Origin: Phytophthora sp. 'mugwort'
Taxonomy: Eukaryota; Oomycota; Peronosporomycetes; Peronosporales; Peronosporaceae
Reading direction: 5' to 3'
Length of the DNA stretch: 64,000 bases
Assembly: GCA_033558025.1 (NCBI GenBank)
Contig: JAUCEF010000008.1
Coordinates: forward strand, 1,674,001-1,738,000
Position numbers and translations under genes: made by a program. The notes under the pieces are model-generated. The model was not told where the DNA came from, did not search any database, and worked only from the letters and a program-made list of their open reading frames with translations. Position 1 is the stretch's first letter, and every line of letters starts with the position of its first letter. Positions 42,584 to 54,350 of this stretch are shown here, piece after piece.

Positions 42584-44540
42584 TGCTGAGCTAGATCTGA
42601 CGTAATCGGAGATGGACTGTACCGTCTCTGGCGCTTTCGCTAGAGTTGCGTCGCCGAAATATGACTGGGGGGTCAACCCAGAGAGCGACTTGCTTTCATC
42701 ATACCGGGAGCTGCTGCAGCGATTGTGCGCGGCCTGCAAGCGAGAGCGCAAGCGGATTTGCTGGGGGACGAGCCCCGCGCTTGATGGATCACTTAACCTC
42801 CACCATCATTCAAGCGTGTGGATTCTGACAGTGGACGGCTCCCGGAGGCCACACGTTGGTGTTCGCGGCCCGGATTTCAACACTGACCCGCCAGGTGCAA
42901 CATCGAGACATGTTCGTGGGCCACGGTGGCAAATAGGTTCGCTCTAGCGATGCCTGCTGGAGACTTGATGTGTGGTCGGCGCCGCGGTGACAAGATTGAC
43001 AGCGTTGAAGCGGCCGTCCCTGGCGACAGTGGCTGAAAACAGCGGGCGTGCGTGTCAGCGATTGCATGCATACTACCCGTCAAGCTGCTGTCCAGCAGCC
43101 TGTTTTGCCTAGCGCCGATACAGTAGGGGGCGCGATTTTCGCTGCTGTTGCCTGCCACACTAACTTGGTGGCCAAGGTTGTCGCCTCTCGGTGGCGCCGT
43201 TCGTGTGCAACGTAGTGAGGGGCTAGAGAAAGGGACGGTTGCGGAGCAATTTCGCACGTAATCCAAATGATAAAATCATGTCATGATTACGTGGCTACCT
43301 ATTTTATTTTATTGGGCAATCCTGCTTGTGCAATTATTTAATCACTGTTTTCAGGAAATTTGAACTACCGAGGAAATACAGACTATCCTCTCGAGCGTGA
43401 TAGCTTTGGGAGACGCCATTTTATCACTTAATGGAATTATCACAAATTGGGTGTGTGCCAACCATCGGGAACCGTTTACACTATTACACACCCGGAACCA
43501 GACGGCAACACGGATGATTTAACGGTCGCGCCTGCGTACCTCCAACCCGATGTCGGTAGACGAGCTGTCGAACCCACCAGAAGTGAATATCATAAGGTAC
43601 TTGTGAAAACGGCTATCGTAACTAGGGTTTAGGGTTACGTAACGTGGAAGGAGTATATCACAATTTAGGATACCACGGGCGAGAGGATTGCTTTCAATTA
43701 GTGTATTTTATGCATTGTTCAAACACGAGCAACTCTTTTGGATCAGTTGTGATTAGATACTTCACCCATTGTTAGAGCCCATTCGAAGTGCCCAGTTTTG
43801 CTTAGTATTATACCCATTGCATGCCAATGCGTGTTAACGAGGAGGCACGAGTTGCGGCCCGATGTAAAAGCAGCGTGTTCGGCGACTTTGCGATGTGGCA
43901 TCCACACATGGCGTCAGCTGCGCCGAGATATGAGTGGCGTGACAAAGGCCAACGCCGTAGGCGCCTTGATTGCCACCATGTGCTTTGTCGTCTCAAAAGG
44001 GTTAAGTAAAAATCCGTTGGGAAATAGAATCTCCATGTGCGCCGAATAACAGCAGCCACTGAATGGCATCGGGACATCCAGTGCGTAACCTATAAGCGGT
44101 CTCAGCATTCGGAGTTTGACGCGCTGGATTGTTTGCAGCGCCATGATCGTCGCACCGCTCAGTCCAGTGCCGCACGCCATGAGCATGTACATTATTATGT
44201 ATTATTCCAGGAAGGGCAGCAGCCCTCGGGCATGAGAAGACAATGACGCTCTGAGGCGGAGATCACCGCTGCTGTCTGAAAGAGACGCCCAGTTGACGTT
44301 GGCTGAGAAGACCACCGTAAGAACGTGATGCTCTTCGGAACAAGTCGCTGCAACTTGCTGGCTCGCACGACGGAAGGCAGTCATCCAAAGTGCATTTAGG
44401 TCCCGGTGAACGCATATTGTGGCATGGCTCCTTGAGTTTAGAAGTAAAAAATGCACCTTTTATCAAATGGCTGCTTAAAATTTAGTTGCGAGTTCAAAAC
44501 TGCATTGCATATTCAGGGTATCAGTTGCGTAAGTACGCCG
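42584..44540. other. Gene-poor stretch with two unconfirmed frames
   Basis: A + frame at 42,612-42,947 (ESDLLSSYRELLQRLCAACK) starts with ATG 89 bp from the BTB start in divergent orientation and could be the 5' part of a lost gene. A minus frame at 43,914-44,192 is hydrophobic (MACGTGLSGATIMALQTIQR) and could be a membrane-protein fragment. Neither matches a family I know. Confidence 0.3.
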
Positions 44541-44554
44541 CCACAGTCAAACCG

Positions 44555-45835
44555 ATGGACGCCATCCTGTCCCGCGTTGGCGACGCCGAGCTGCGGCAGC
44601 ACTGCATCGCGGCAGTGCTCGACGAATTGGTCCAGACAGACCGACGCGTGTAAGACGTGGTTTCGGCGCTGGCGGGCGCCAAAGGTGGTGCAGGCGTCTC
44701 GGGACGTGCACAAGTCGCTCGTCCTGAACGCGTCGGATCAGGTGCAAGCGTCCTTCCGCCAATTGGGCGAGTCCTGCAACCAGATTGGACCGCTGCTGCG
44801 TCTTCTGCACCGAAACATGGGCGTAAGCTCCTCAACAAGTGCAGAACAATCAGCAGCGACCACAACCTCAGCTACCCCCACGGTCTCAGCTACCCGAACG
44901 GAGTCAACACCGCCATCGACGGGTCTTTCGTCCGAGACTGCTAGTGAGTACGCGCTCTCGTCCGCCGCTAAGGATAACGACGACTGGTGGTGGTGGAAGT
45001 GGCGCCGCCGAAGCGCAGCAAGAAGCGCAAGGCGTCGACGGTGGACCTGTCCGAGTCGACGACGCCAAATCAAAGAGGAAGACGTTGCGTCATGACACGC
45101 AAACTGTACGGGGACAGCTGGCAACGGAGCTGTGTGAGATTCGAGCGATCCCGACACATGGAGCTCGCCGGTTTTGTGAAGAACATCTTCGCGGCCACGG
45201 ATAAGTTCTACAACTGGCAACCACGAGATGACCCCATGTTAGCGCAGTTGTTAGACGAGATGAACGACCGAACAAGTGGATTTAAAGACAGCGCTGCGCA
45301 AATATCGAGGAGGAAAGTTATGGACGAGCGGCAGCAGGAAATGACGGCGTCTTCCTTCATCCGAAGCTTGGATCTTGTCTCGATACCCCCGAAAACGAAC
45401 CCACGTGTCGCTGACGTGGAAAAATGCAATGGGTCTAAAGAACTTCAAGTACTCGCTAAAGCGGGGGCTCAGATTGTGAGAAATTGCTGTCCGATACGTC
45501 AAGCAATAAGAAAAGCAACGAACATATTTCCAGCCTCTTCTCGACGCGACGACAAAGTTTTTTGCAGCAGTTGTCACAGCTGAAACCCGGGTGGTGGTTC
45601 TGGCAAATGTAGTGGATCAGTGCAACCAAAATCTCCGGATGCTATCCCAGTTAGCTGAGGGGATCGGTACCACCCGCACGGAATGTGCGCAGGTCGAAGT
45701 GTTGTTGTATCGTGTCTGCTTGGTGATGCCCAAGAGTAAAACGTTCCGGAAAAAAGCAGTAAAGTATTCTGTTTTGTTGCTTGAAGTATGTATGTTAATT
45801 TGTAACAGTGACGCCTGTTGTATTTGCATATATTA
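44555..45835 (+). pseudogene. Unrecognised helical protein gene, frameshifted
   Basis: Protein-like segments run in order through four frames: MDAILSRVGDAELRQHCIAA at 44,555; VVQASRDVHKSLVLNASDQV and FRQLGESCNQIGPLLRLLHR (44,685-44,815); a Ser/Thr-rich linker; a basic putative nuclear signal PKRSKKRKAS (about 45,005); ELAGFVKNIFAATDKFYNWQ (about 45,160); and VVVLANVVDQCNQNLRMLSQ through YSVLLLE (45,590-45,790). Order and composition suggest one former gene of about 400 residues, predominantly helical. The frame changes near 44,655, 44,985 and 45,550 could partly be unrecognised introns, though no clear splice sites fit. Function unknown. Confidence 0.4.
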
Positions 45836-45837
45836 GT

Positions 45838-46982
45838 TTCTGGTCTTCTTGCGGGTGTTCCCGCCCACTGCGCGACCAGATTTCAATTATCTGGTAAAGT
45901 GAGTTTAAACAGAAGAAAAAGAAAAGGGTACGTTTTCACAATTCACACCAATTGCAAAGCTTCATTTTGCCATCGTCGTCCGGTAGGTTCAATCCTGGCA
46001 CGACTAAAATATCGCGCTCCACATTTCATATGCGATCAGACATTTGCAATCTTGACAGTAGATATACTAATAATCGGTCGTGGTCACAAACTATGGAACG
46101 GGCTACTAAATCAAGAGATCTACTTCGCACCATCTTTTGCGAGTCTCTAAAGCCGTGCCTCAGAAGTGCAAAGATACAACTCGAAAGTCGATATGCTTCG
46201 GTTTGGGAAAGATGGTAGAGTTGCGGGGTTCGTGTGAGATGACTTGAAGATCAAGTGGTGTGAACGCCACTTGGCCGAATTGAAGGTTATCGTAACGGAA
46301 TGGACACTGTCATGTGCACCTGCTGTTGTGCTAGTCAGTCGTAGTATCTGAAATTTTATGAGTAAAAATATTCGTAACGCGAGTAATTTCTGTGGCCAGT
46401 CCCTCGGGACAGATGCCGCTTCGATGGAATAGGAATTACTTCTTGGAGACGCTTAAAACTTCGACCTATGACAACAACAAAAATGGATGGAAACTTCCGT
46501 CCACCGCAAAACTAAATGTACTCTCCAGCAGCGTCATGGTCTTTGTTTCAACTGCTCCGTAGGACGAAAAAAAACTGGGTTACTTTTACCCGAAGTGAGA
46601 TAAAGCACCGAACATACGAGAGCTAAAGAGTACATAACTGCTCATGGAAACGGAGACCTCTGAAAGGGGCAAACTTGTTTTCGATCGTAAGGTGATGTAG
46701 ACAGCTGTGTATTTAGCTCTAGTTCCGTGAAAAAAAAGATAGCGAAAATGATGAGGTTATTTATCCTTCAGTTCTGAAGTACTGTGGATGAAGTTGAATA
46801 CTTCGTGCCGTGTTCTCTGGATATTTATATCCAGGGTTTTAGGGCGAATCGAGAACCGTCGAGTATCCTGTATGAACACATTATTGGTCACCGATATAAT
46901 TACCCAATCCGTAGTCTCTTACAGTTTCCTAAACAAAGCGACGAAATAACTGATAATCTGTCACATTGCATCTAAAATAGGT
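45838..46982. other. Decayed DNA upstream of the helicase fragment
   Basis: No gene supported. A short + frame at 46,784-46,975 is unrecognised. It may contain the unreadable N-terminal part of the Pif1-like gene. Confidence 0.3.
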
Positions 46983-47110
46983 GAATGTTGACGCAATCGG
47001 ACTAGAACAACATTCGTGCGACCGCACGAGAATGTTGACCCAGTCGACCTAGAGCAACATTCGTGCAACCAAACGCGAATGTTATCCCCAGTCGGCTAAG
47101 AGGAACATTT
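46983..47110. repeat. 47-bp tandem repeat whose units are inverted repeats
   Basis: Three units start at 46,983, 47,030 and 47,077. Each begins GAATGTT(G/A) and has its inverted partner CAACATTC (third unit GAACATTT) about 25 bp later, so each unit can form an 8-bp hairpin. Confidence 0.75.
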
Positions 47111-47249
47111 GCAGCGACCTTGGCAGGTCTTGGATGTCGTGTACCGGTACATGCTCGTGTCGCACGTAAAGATAACACCCGACACCTTTCCTACCGTCCC
47201 TCCTGCTGCTGGCCAGGATCCTGATGAACACCGACGACAGAACAGATAG

Positions 47250-47546
47250 AGCGATTCCCAAAGCTGAGATTGTTCATTCTAGACGAACGTGTGATGTCGG
47301 CATTCTCGGTAAGATAGATGCATCCCTGCGCCAATTGCTAGCATACCTAGACAAAGTATTCGGTGGGATTCATGTTCTTTTGGTTGGAGATTGGCTATAG
47401 CAGCTACCCGTCGCAGGCAACCTGCATTTTTGGCTAGCGATAGTGTTTTATCTTCCGGTGGACGTCCCAACAAGGACTCTCAAGAGTATTTGAATCGTAT
47501 TCACGGGGCTGAAGCATATCAAACGTTGAATTGAGTTGTTTTTTTT
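47250..47546 (+). pseudogene. Pif1-like helicase, middle part, cut by a family-A element
   Basis: The + strand reads KIDASLRQLLAYLDKVFGGI followed by HVLLVGDWLQQLPVAGN, the Walker-B-side region of Pif1 helicases (D-E/I-D motif, then GD-x2-QLPPV), and later KDSQEYLNRIHGAEAYQTLN, an insert seen in such proteins. Stops and frame slips are present. The coding frame runs straight into the LTR at 47,547. The downstream part is at 57,535. Pif1 enzymes unwind DNA; Helitrons also carry Pif1-like helicases, so this may be a Helitron remnant. Confidence 0.65.
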
Positions 47547-49101
47547 TATGGTGTAGCGGGATCGGTCAAAATATGATTAGACCGGATCCACTTACCAACT
47601 GCGCCCAGACACCGACTAAGGGAGGGGGGTTCTCCGATGATCTGGATCTGCTGAACTTAGTATCACCTTGTGTACCCGTCGGTGGGCTGCATCTGCTATC
47701 TTGGGATACCGAAGGATGCAGCGATGTAAAGCCTTGAACGTCCTGGCGGGACGTGGGGACATGGAGCAGCGCGGAAGTCTTCGCTTTGCTGCCTTTATGG
47801 GTCCGATTTTAGGTAGTCGACCTTCGATCGGCGGCCTGGACTTGATCCGAGGCCGAGGTTGCCGTGTGGCGTTGTTCCTTTCCTTTCCTTGAGCTGCTTG
47901 CCGCTTGCTTTATCGGGATCTTGCGAGTTGAGAGTCGAAGCGATCGTCGGCCAAGCACTGAATGCCGATCGATCAAGGTATGCGCTTAAGCAGAAGTTCG
48001 CTAGCGTGGGGGAGGGTTGGCCTATATCCGATCCGATCCTCTCACCGCGACGCTTGATCTGTTACCTTGGGTTAGTTGATAGTTGGGAAGGCCAATGTAG
48101 ATCCCTTCCAGCGGCATTTAAAAAACACCTAAGTAGTCCAATGTAAATTCGAGTCTGATTGTTGTTTATCCTTTTCTTGTCCTATCTTCCCATCCTGAAC
48201 CCTATCTCGTACCACCTGAATCTCCTGAACCCTGCCCTTCTTCAACCACTCAACACGTACCGTCTTCACGCTCGCACATCCCCGAGGATGAATGCTGATC
48301 GAATCTCGATTTGCCAGATCGTGGATGTCCGAGCGCGTATGTCGATCTGCCAACATCGATCAGCCCGATCTGCTAGATCGCGTATGTCCGAACATGTATG
48401 TCGATCTGACAGATCGAGGATGTCGGACCTGTATGGCGATCGGCAAATACCGATCGACCTGATCCGCTCGATCTCGACCGCAAGATCGATCCGATCTGCC
48501 CGATCTCGGATGGCGGAGCGTAGGTCGACGTGTGGACGTCGGATCAGCTCGGTTCTTTCTGAGCCTCGAACACCAGATCGGCCCGATCTTCCAGCCTGGA
48601 TCGCCGGATCGGCCCGATTTGCCAGATCCCGTGGTCGATCGGCCCGATCTCGACTGCAAGATCGCTACGATCTGCCCGATCTCGGACGGCGAGGTGTAGA
48701 CCGATCGGTGTACGGGATCAGCCCGATCTGCCAACCCGCGGACCCCAGATCCGCACGATCGGGGTCCGACCGAGGTCAAACAGGGGTTGGATCCGGTGTC
48801 ACCGCTTGCCAGTCTTGATCTCTTGCATCCCCCTCGATCCGAGCTCCGAATTTCCATCCGATCCCTGATCGGTCGGGTGATAACAGTATAACAGATCTGT
48901 GTTGGGTGGTTGCCCGACCCTGGTTTCCTTTCTCGACGTCGGAGCATCCCCTTGTACCCCAGATTAAGTCGAATGTCGCCCCGCCTTTACCTCGTATCTC
49001 GATCCGGCTCGATCACCCCCTCTGTTCACAGCTGGGGCCGCCTTTCTCACCGATCTGGCCATTCCTTCGGGATCTGATATTTTGGCTGACGCTTCTCTAC
49101 A
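47547..49101 (-). mobile_element. Family-A LTR (3' LTR of the 47.5-57.5 kb element)
   Basis: About 1,555 bp, collinear with the solo LTR at 15,791-17,356. On the minus strand it starts TGTAGAGAAGCGTC at 49,101 directly after a polypurine tract and ends CGCTACACC. The corresponding 5' LTR beyond 57.5 kb is missing. Confidence 0.88.
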
Positions 49102-49115
49102 ACCGCCCCCTGTCC
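49102..49115 (-). promoter_or_regulatory. Family-A polypurine tract
   Basis: The minus strand reads GGACAGGGGGCGGT immediately before the LTR start. This marks the element sense as minus and makes the 49,195-51,958 coding region antisense. Confidence 0.65.
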
Positions 49116-49194
49116 GAAGTCGTTGCCGTAAAGCGGCCACACTCCAGTCACACATTTCAATCTTCGCCCCAACAAGCCATCTACTCCCAATTTC

Positions 49195-51958
49195 ATGAGT
49201 GGTCACCACTCCGACGCCTCGGACGAAGGCCGATCGCCACCCGTTTCGCCCCACAGCGTTAGGTCCCGTCGTTCTACCGCCTCGCATGCTCTCGTTGACT
49301 CGACAACTGAAGTTGCGGCGCGTCAGGTGACCTAACTGGAAGATGAGCTCCGTCGCACGCGAGGTACTCGTGACAAGCTTCTGCGAGATCGCATGCACCA
49401 GGATCGTGTCATAGCCAAGATGTCTGACGATCTGCGTGTTATGGAGCAATTCCGACACAACCGAGGTGATGAGATTTGGAGACTCCGGGCTGAGATCGAT
49501 CAGTCGATCGTTCATCATCTCCGCGATCAGCTTCGTCAGCAGGCCGCTGAGATCCAAGACGTGGAAGGTCGTCTCTCCAGTGTTCACTAAGAACTCTCCG
49601 AAGATGAGTCTCGCCGAGACGAACTTGCGTATCGTCTGGAGCTCCGCGAGGACGAGGTCGACGACTTACGCGACCGGATCATCACTCAGGAGAGAGAACT
49701 GGATGAGAATCGTGTCGATCTCGACTCTTATCGCGTTAACCTGAACTCCACTCGATCTGCTCTTGACCAAACGACAGCGAAGAGCTCCCGATCGGACACC
49801 GATGGGACTCAGTCATCTCGGCTTCGCGTGGAACTGGACGCAACTTTAGCAAATGTGACGCGGCTGGAGAACGAACTCCGCCAAGCCCAGATCAGGCCGA
49901 TCGGGTCGTTTCTTCCGCTCCGATAGTCGGTCCGGGATCCACGAGTCGATCGACCGGCACCTTACTACTGGCGAGCTCGTCCGCGAGCGTGATTAACTTC
50001 GCGCGGAGCGGAATCGGCTCCAACTCGATCGAGATCGTCTTCAAGCTGAGGTCGATACTGTGCGATGTGGCCAATCTCCTTTACAGTCTGATCTCGCAGC
50101 CGCGATCCGTGATTGGGATACAGCTGCGACGGAAGCTGCTGATTCCCGTAAGTATCATGATCTTCTTTCTGCCTGTCGAGTTAGCTGAGTCGTACCTAAC
50201 TCTCCTTTGACACTTCTGAGATACAGGTGTGGAGCTGGGTACATCTCGGCGGACCATTCGTGCGCTGGAAAACCAGATCGCAGATCTTCAGACCGCTTAT
50301 CATCGGCTGCGTCAGACCCAAGACAAATTCGGCACGGGTGTGGACCTGGTCACCGAGCGTCTCGCCGACGTGGTACTGCTAGTGAGCCCTAGTGGATCTG
50401 GTCCTCCTCGATCTGGTAAACGGGAATGCAGCCGATCGACTTCCCCTTCTCTACCTAGTCCTTCGCCTAAGCGTCCGTTGCGTAGGCGGCCCGTTCCTGC
50501 TCCTGGCCGCCCCGTAGTTCCGACTGTCCCGATGCAAGGTTCAGGCAGATCGACCTCGGCGGAGTCGCTCTCCTAGCTGAATCCGAGCCTCAACCAGAGA
50601 TCGACGACGATGGTCCGGGGATGGACAGCGAACAAGGCTTAGTTGCGTCCCGTGCGGAGGATCCCCCGTCAGTCGGACTGCCAGAATCGGGTGAAGGTGA
50701 AGGTGAAGAAGACGAAGAGGAAGAGGAAGGCAGCGATGATCAAGCATTGGCCGCTTTGTCCCGATCTTGTTCTGAAGCTCGTCGCCGATCCGGAACACTC
50801 CCGGGCGGCGATGCTTCTCAACCGATCGAGATAGCCGATCATGGCACCCCCGAGGGCTCTCTACACGAATCTGACGAGACACCTGCGGTTCGTCAACCGG
50901 CGAGTCCTGGACACGTGATCGCGGCAGTCCGCGGCAGCTCCAATGGGATCGGCTGCTCAAGGTGGGCCTAAGACCGCTAGCTTCACCTTCTGGATCTGAA
51001 GGTTCCGCCAGATCTCATGTCGGAAGTCCTCCGGCTACCCCTCCTGGATCTCCTCGGCGGCCATTGGTCCCGCGCTATGTCCGGCCTCGATCTCACTGCC
51101 TGGTTACGACCAACCTCGTGCTCTTACTCAGGCCGAGACCGATTCATGGCCGGCGATGACTTTGAGTCAGCTTCAAGTAACCGCCATAATATGGCGCACC
51201 CTGACCGTCCGGCTTCGATCCCTTCTGGCTGGCTGTTCCCGCTGCGCGCGCGAGGAGTCCGCGCCCCCAGGGCCGGTACCGACTATCTGGACAGCATGAT
51301 TACTGGTCCAAACATCACGGCCTTGATCGCCGCTCGACTCTGGGAGGTATTGGATAACCTGGAAGAGACCCTGACCTTCGACCAACCGCTCCATAGCAGA
51401 TCGAATACCACTCTCGCCCACATCGCGGATTCTTATCTCGCTATCGAGCGACGACATCTCCAAGCTTATTGGGAGACGACTCATTATCTCCCGATTACCG
51501 CTGAGCAACGTCCTGACCCAGTGATGGAGCAGTACCATCATGATCGTCGTCAAAGGCGGATCCGAGCGGGCGACAGCTGGCGAGCGTTGCTCCGTCCATT
51601 TCATCTGATTATGCGTGAGTGGTGGGTCGATCTGGATCTATTAACTCGATCCTTTCTTCCTTCATCTCCCGACCACGACGGACGATGGGACTTGGTATCC
51701 AGGTCGGGCATCTCGGGCAGCCAACCTGCTGCCCCTGATCTTCACCGAGCTGAACCTGGTGACCTTCTGGAGGTCCTACGTGAAGCGGACACCGCCGATC
51801 CCTGGCGCAACCAGTTTCGTGATCGGCCTACGGAGCATCCGGCGTACCGATCGATCGCCTTCGGAACAAGCTCGACCCTTGATTCGGTTCGTTCTACACT
51901 TGGCTCTGGTCTTCCGTCCCGACAATTTCATGTGAGGCCACCGTTCATGAGTTCATGA
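49195..51958 (+). pseudogene. Antisense ORF of family A: coiled-coil plus C-terminal domain, with an intron
   Basis: Starts at ATG 49,195 (MSGHHSDASDEGRSPPVSPH). Codons through about 50,147 form a long coiled coil rich in Glu, Arg, Leu and Asp (LEDELRRTRGTRDK, RDELAYRLELREDEVDDLRD), with three in-frame stops. A clean intron, GTAAGT..ATACAG at 50,148-50,226 (79 bp), joins two coiled-coil segments in frame (ATEAADS to VELGTSRRTIRALENQIADL). Then come a Ser/Pro/Arg-rich and an acidic low-complexity stretch (GEGEGEEDEEEEEG), and a globular C-terminus (about 51,140-51,700) with HLQAYWETTHYLP and MREWWVDLDLL. That end is conserved in the diverged copy at 1-1,480. It lies between the pol 3' end and the 3' LTR on the strand opposite to pol. 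Function unknown. Confidence 0.65.
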
Positions 51959-52151
51959 GTAGGTCTTCATACATTCATCTCAGCCATTCTTCTTTTCATC
52001 CTTACTTACTTATTTCCATCTTGACTGCTTTGGGTCTTCATGCGTCCTATGACTTCATCTGGGGCTTACTCGATTCGGATGTCCTTCTTCAGTTTCTCGG
52101 ATTTCGTGCAGATTTTTATGTATAACGTCACATACATCACCCGTTTCCTCC

Positions 52152-52174
52152 GATCTATGGCCTTCCCATAGATC
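52152..52174. repeat. Junction hairpin H1, 9-bp stem
   Basis: GATCTATGG, loop CCTTC, CCATAGATC. Compared with 3,841-3,861 one pair changed from G-C to A-T with pairing retained; the loop is identical. Confidence 0.7.
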
Positions 52175-52190
52175 CTTCTTCCGATCCGTC

Positions 52191-52215
52191 ATCACGGTGA
52201 CCAATTCGCCGCGAT
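52191..52215. repeat. Junction hairpin H2
   Basis: ATCACGGTGA, loop CCAAT, TCGCCGCGAT: 10-bp stem with one A-C mismatch and one G-T pair. Homologous to 4,354-4,380 and 1,771-1,798. Confidence 0.6.
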
Positions 52216-52228
52216 CCCCTCGATCTCA

Positions 52229-53720
52229 CTAATCCTCGTGGGACTGCATCACACCGAAACGATTCAGGTTAGCCTGTCCCCGGCGGAAATCGTGGAGGAG
52301 CGCTGCACCGTTGAGACCAGCTTCGTCGACCCAGCTGGGGTCTTCATATTCCTTCCAATGTACTAGCAATTCCCAATAGATCCGGCCATACCGAGTTCTT
52401 TTGCCTGTCCTCAGATCAGTGATCTTCTCCACTTCGTATTCGTCTTCTCCTAGATCCGGTGTCCAGCTATCCTCGGGCAGCAGCGTTTCGTCAAAATCTA
52501 GTCGATCCGAGACTGGTACAGTCAACTCGATCTGTGGCCGGTCTGGGAATTCCTTGAACAACTTCAACTTGGACACATACACAATCGGGGAGATCGGATA
52601 CTCCGTTCCGGCGATCTCGAGGCGCAGTGAGTATTCGTTGATCTTCTCTGCACCTCGGAAAGGACCATGTCACAGATGTGCCAGCTTTCGTGCGTATCCT
52701 TCCTTCACGCGATCCAAATACAGCCAGACTTGTGATTCGATCCCGATCTGAGCGGATCGACCTCGTCGTTATGCCGATCGGCTGGATCTGAAATCGCCTC
52801 CCGCAGCTTGACATTTACTTGTTCCCTTGCCGTTGTGTAATAGCGTTGAATTTGGTACCTCCATCTCCTAGGATATCGGTCTCGGGTGCGAGTACTACCC
52901 AAAAGGTATGGTGGTTTCCAACGTCGATCGAGGTCCTATGCGTGTACTAGATAGAATGGTGTATCCCTTCGCACTCGATCTTGGGCCGTGTTGATTGCAA
53001 ACGTCAGTCGCTCCGCGTACTCATCCCAATCCTGCTGGTTCAGAACTTGAACATACATCTTCAAAGCTCGAGTTATGGTCTGTACCATCCGTTCCGCTGT
53101 TCCGTTTGCTTGCGGTCGATACGCCATCGTCGCCTTCTATCGCTGTCCGAGGATCTTGCTAAAAGCCCGGAAGAAGTCAGACATGAACCCGGGCTCTCGA
53201 TCTTGGCGGATCGCCTCGCTAGCACCAAATCTCCGGAAGACACACTCTTCGTACGACTCGGCGACCGTCTGGGCCGTTCTAGACGCACTTGCCTTCGCGA
53301 TCACATGCCCTGTGAACAGATCAGATCAGTAGTTCAGTGTTGCCCTTGAACGACTTCGGCAGCGAGGGTATGTGATCCACTGCAATGATCTGAAAAGGGT
53401 ATGTCGCCTGGAGGTTCCCAGGCGATTCTTCTCTGATCGTGGGCGACCCTTTCCAGTTTCGCAGTCTACACATTCACCCACATATCTCTGCACGCTTCGA
53501 TATAGACCTATCCAGTGGAAATGATCCCTGATCCGTTGATTAGTACGACCATTCTCTTGATGTCCACCTTCAACGCTCGCATGATAGTGATACAATATAT
53601 CAAGGTTGAGTGTCTCGGGCGCGACCGCCTCATCAATTCTTCCCGATCTATTCCAATCGCTTCGTAGGCGGACAGTAGAACAGCAGATCATTGTCGTCGA
53701 CGTCATAGTCCGACGCTATT
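52229..53720 (-). pseudogene. Family-A integrase and chromodomain
   Basis: In minus-strand order: H2C2 zinc finger (HYHASVEGGHQ ... CVDCETGKGRP, about 53,600-53,460), integrase core in shifted frames (AYRPQANGTAERMVQTITRA holds the catalytic Glu) and a chromodomain (YGRIYWELLVHWKEYEDPSW) at about 52,400. The last frame ends with a stop at 52,229. The protein is broken by frame changes near 53,330, 53,130 and 52,800. The same region is duplicated in opposite orientation at 27,904-29,175. Confidence 0.85.
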
Positions 53721-53732
53721 TTGCCACACAGT

Positions 53733-54350
53733 CTAGCCTGATCTTCTGTCAGATCGGTCACACCTCCAGTCAGGTACTTCTTCAAACTTGCTAGCCACAC
53801 TTCCTCGTCTTGGGCCTGTCGGATACGATCGACACGGGAGATCTCTCACAAAACCCTCGTCCAAACCTGTTGGTCGGTGCTCGGGTCTGGTCCCTGGTCG
53901 GGTAGCTACTGGCGAGATCCGCGCCACGGTGTCCTTCGATATGATCATTAGGATCGCATCTAAGCGATTCAGCGTGACCAGATCCTGATACGCCTCCACC
54001 TCGTTGATGATCACTCCTTGCTGCCGCTGCAGCGCAGCGCTGGCTAAACGGTCCAAACTAGCATTCCAGTCGCGCTTCATGTGTAACAGTTCGTGGTATG
54101 GCCAGACCTTTAGGATATCCAAAGCCTTCTGCCTCAACAGCGTCAATCCGGATGCCTTACAGTCGATCTCGCCTCGCACTTGTCTGATCACCAGCTTTGA
54201 TTCACCGTAAATTACCAAACGTCCCTGCGTCATTCCTTCCAATACGTCCAAACACAGCAGGAGTCCATTGTACTCTGCCTCATTCACAGTCAGATCCGCG
54301 GCATAACCGGATCGGGCCTTCAAAACCGTCCACTCAGGTAACTTCCACAA
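53733..54350 (-). pseudogene. Family-A second RNase H (plant/archaeal type)
   Basis: A 205-codon frame. Residues about 12-105 match the RVT_3-type RNase H: YAADLTVNEAEYNGLLLCLD carries the catalytic Glu helix, VIYGESKLVIRQVRGEIDCK the next block (Asp replaced by Glu in GES; GDS is usual), and KRDWNASLDRLAS the C-terminal Asp. The domain follows the ordinary gypsy RNase H at 54,549-55,028, so the polyprotein has two RNases H. Oomycete gypsy groups with such an extra domain have been described (I recall the names Chronos and Archon). This copy is embedded in a broken pol. Confidence 0.7.

Larger units (their letters stand above)
51959..52228. other. Convergent 3' junction between antisense ORF and pol
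   Basis: The 270 bases between the two converging stop codons hold hairpins H1 and H2 (next entries). Both transcripts would terminate here or overlap. Confidence 0.6.

Noticed and set aside
43914..44192. Hydrophobic minus-strand frame as a gene
   Set aside because: No promoter, family match or continuation; kept only as a note in the gap entry.
46983..47110. CRISPR-like array
   Set aside because: Only three units, adjacent without unique spacers, in a eukaryotic genome.
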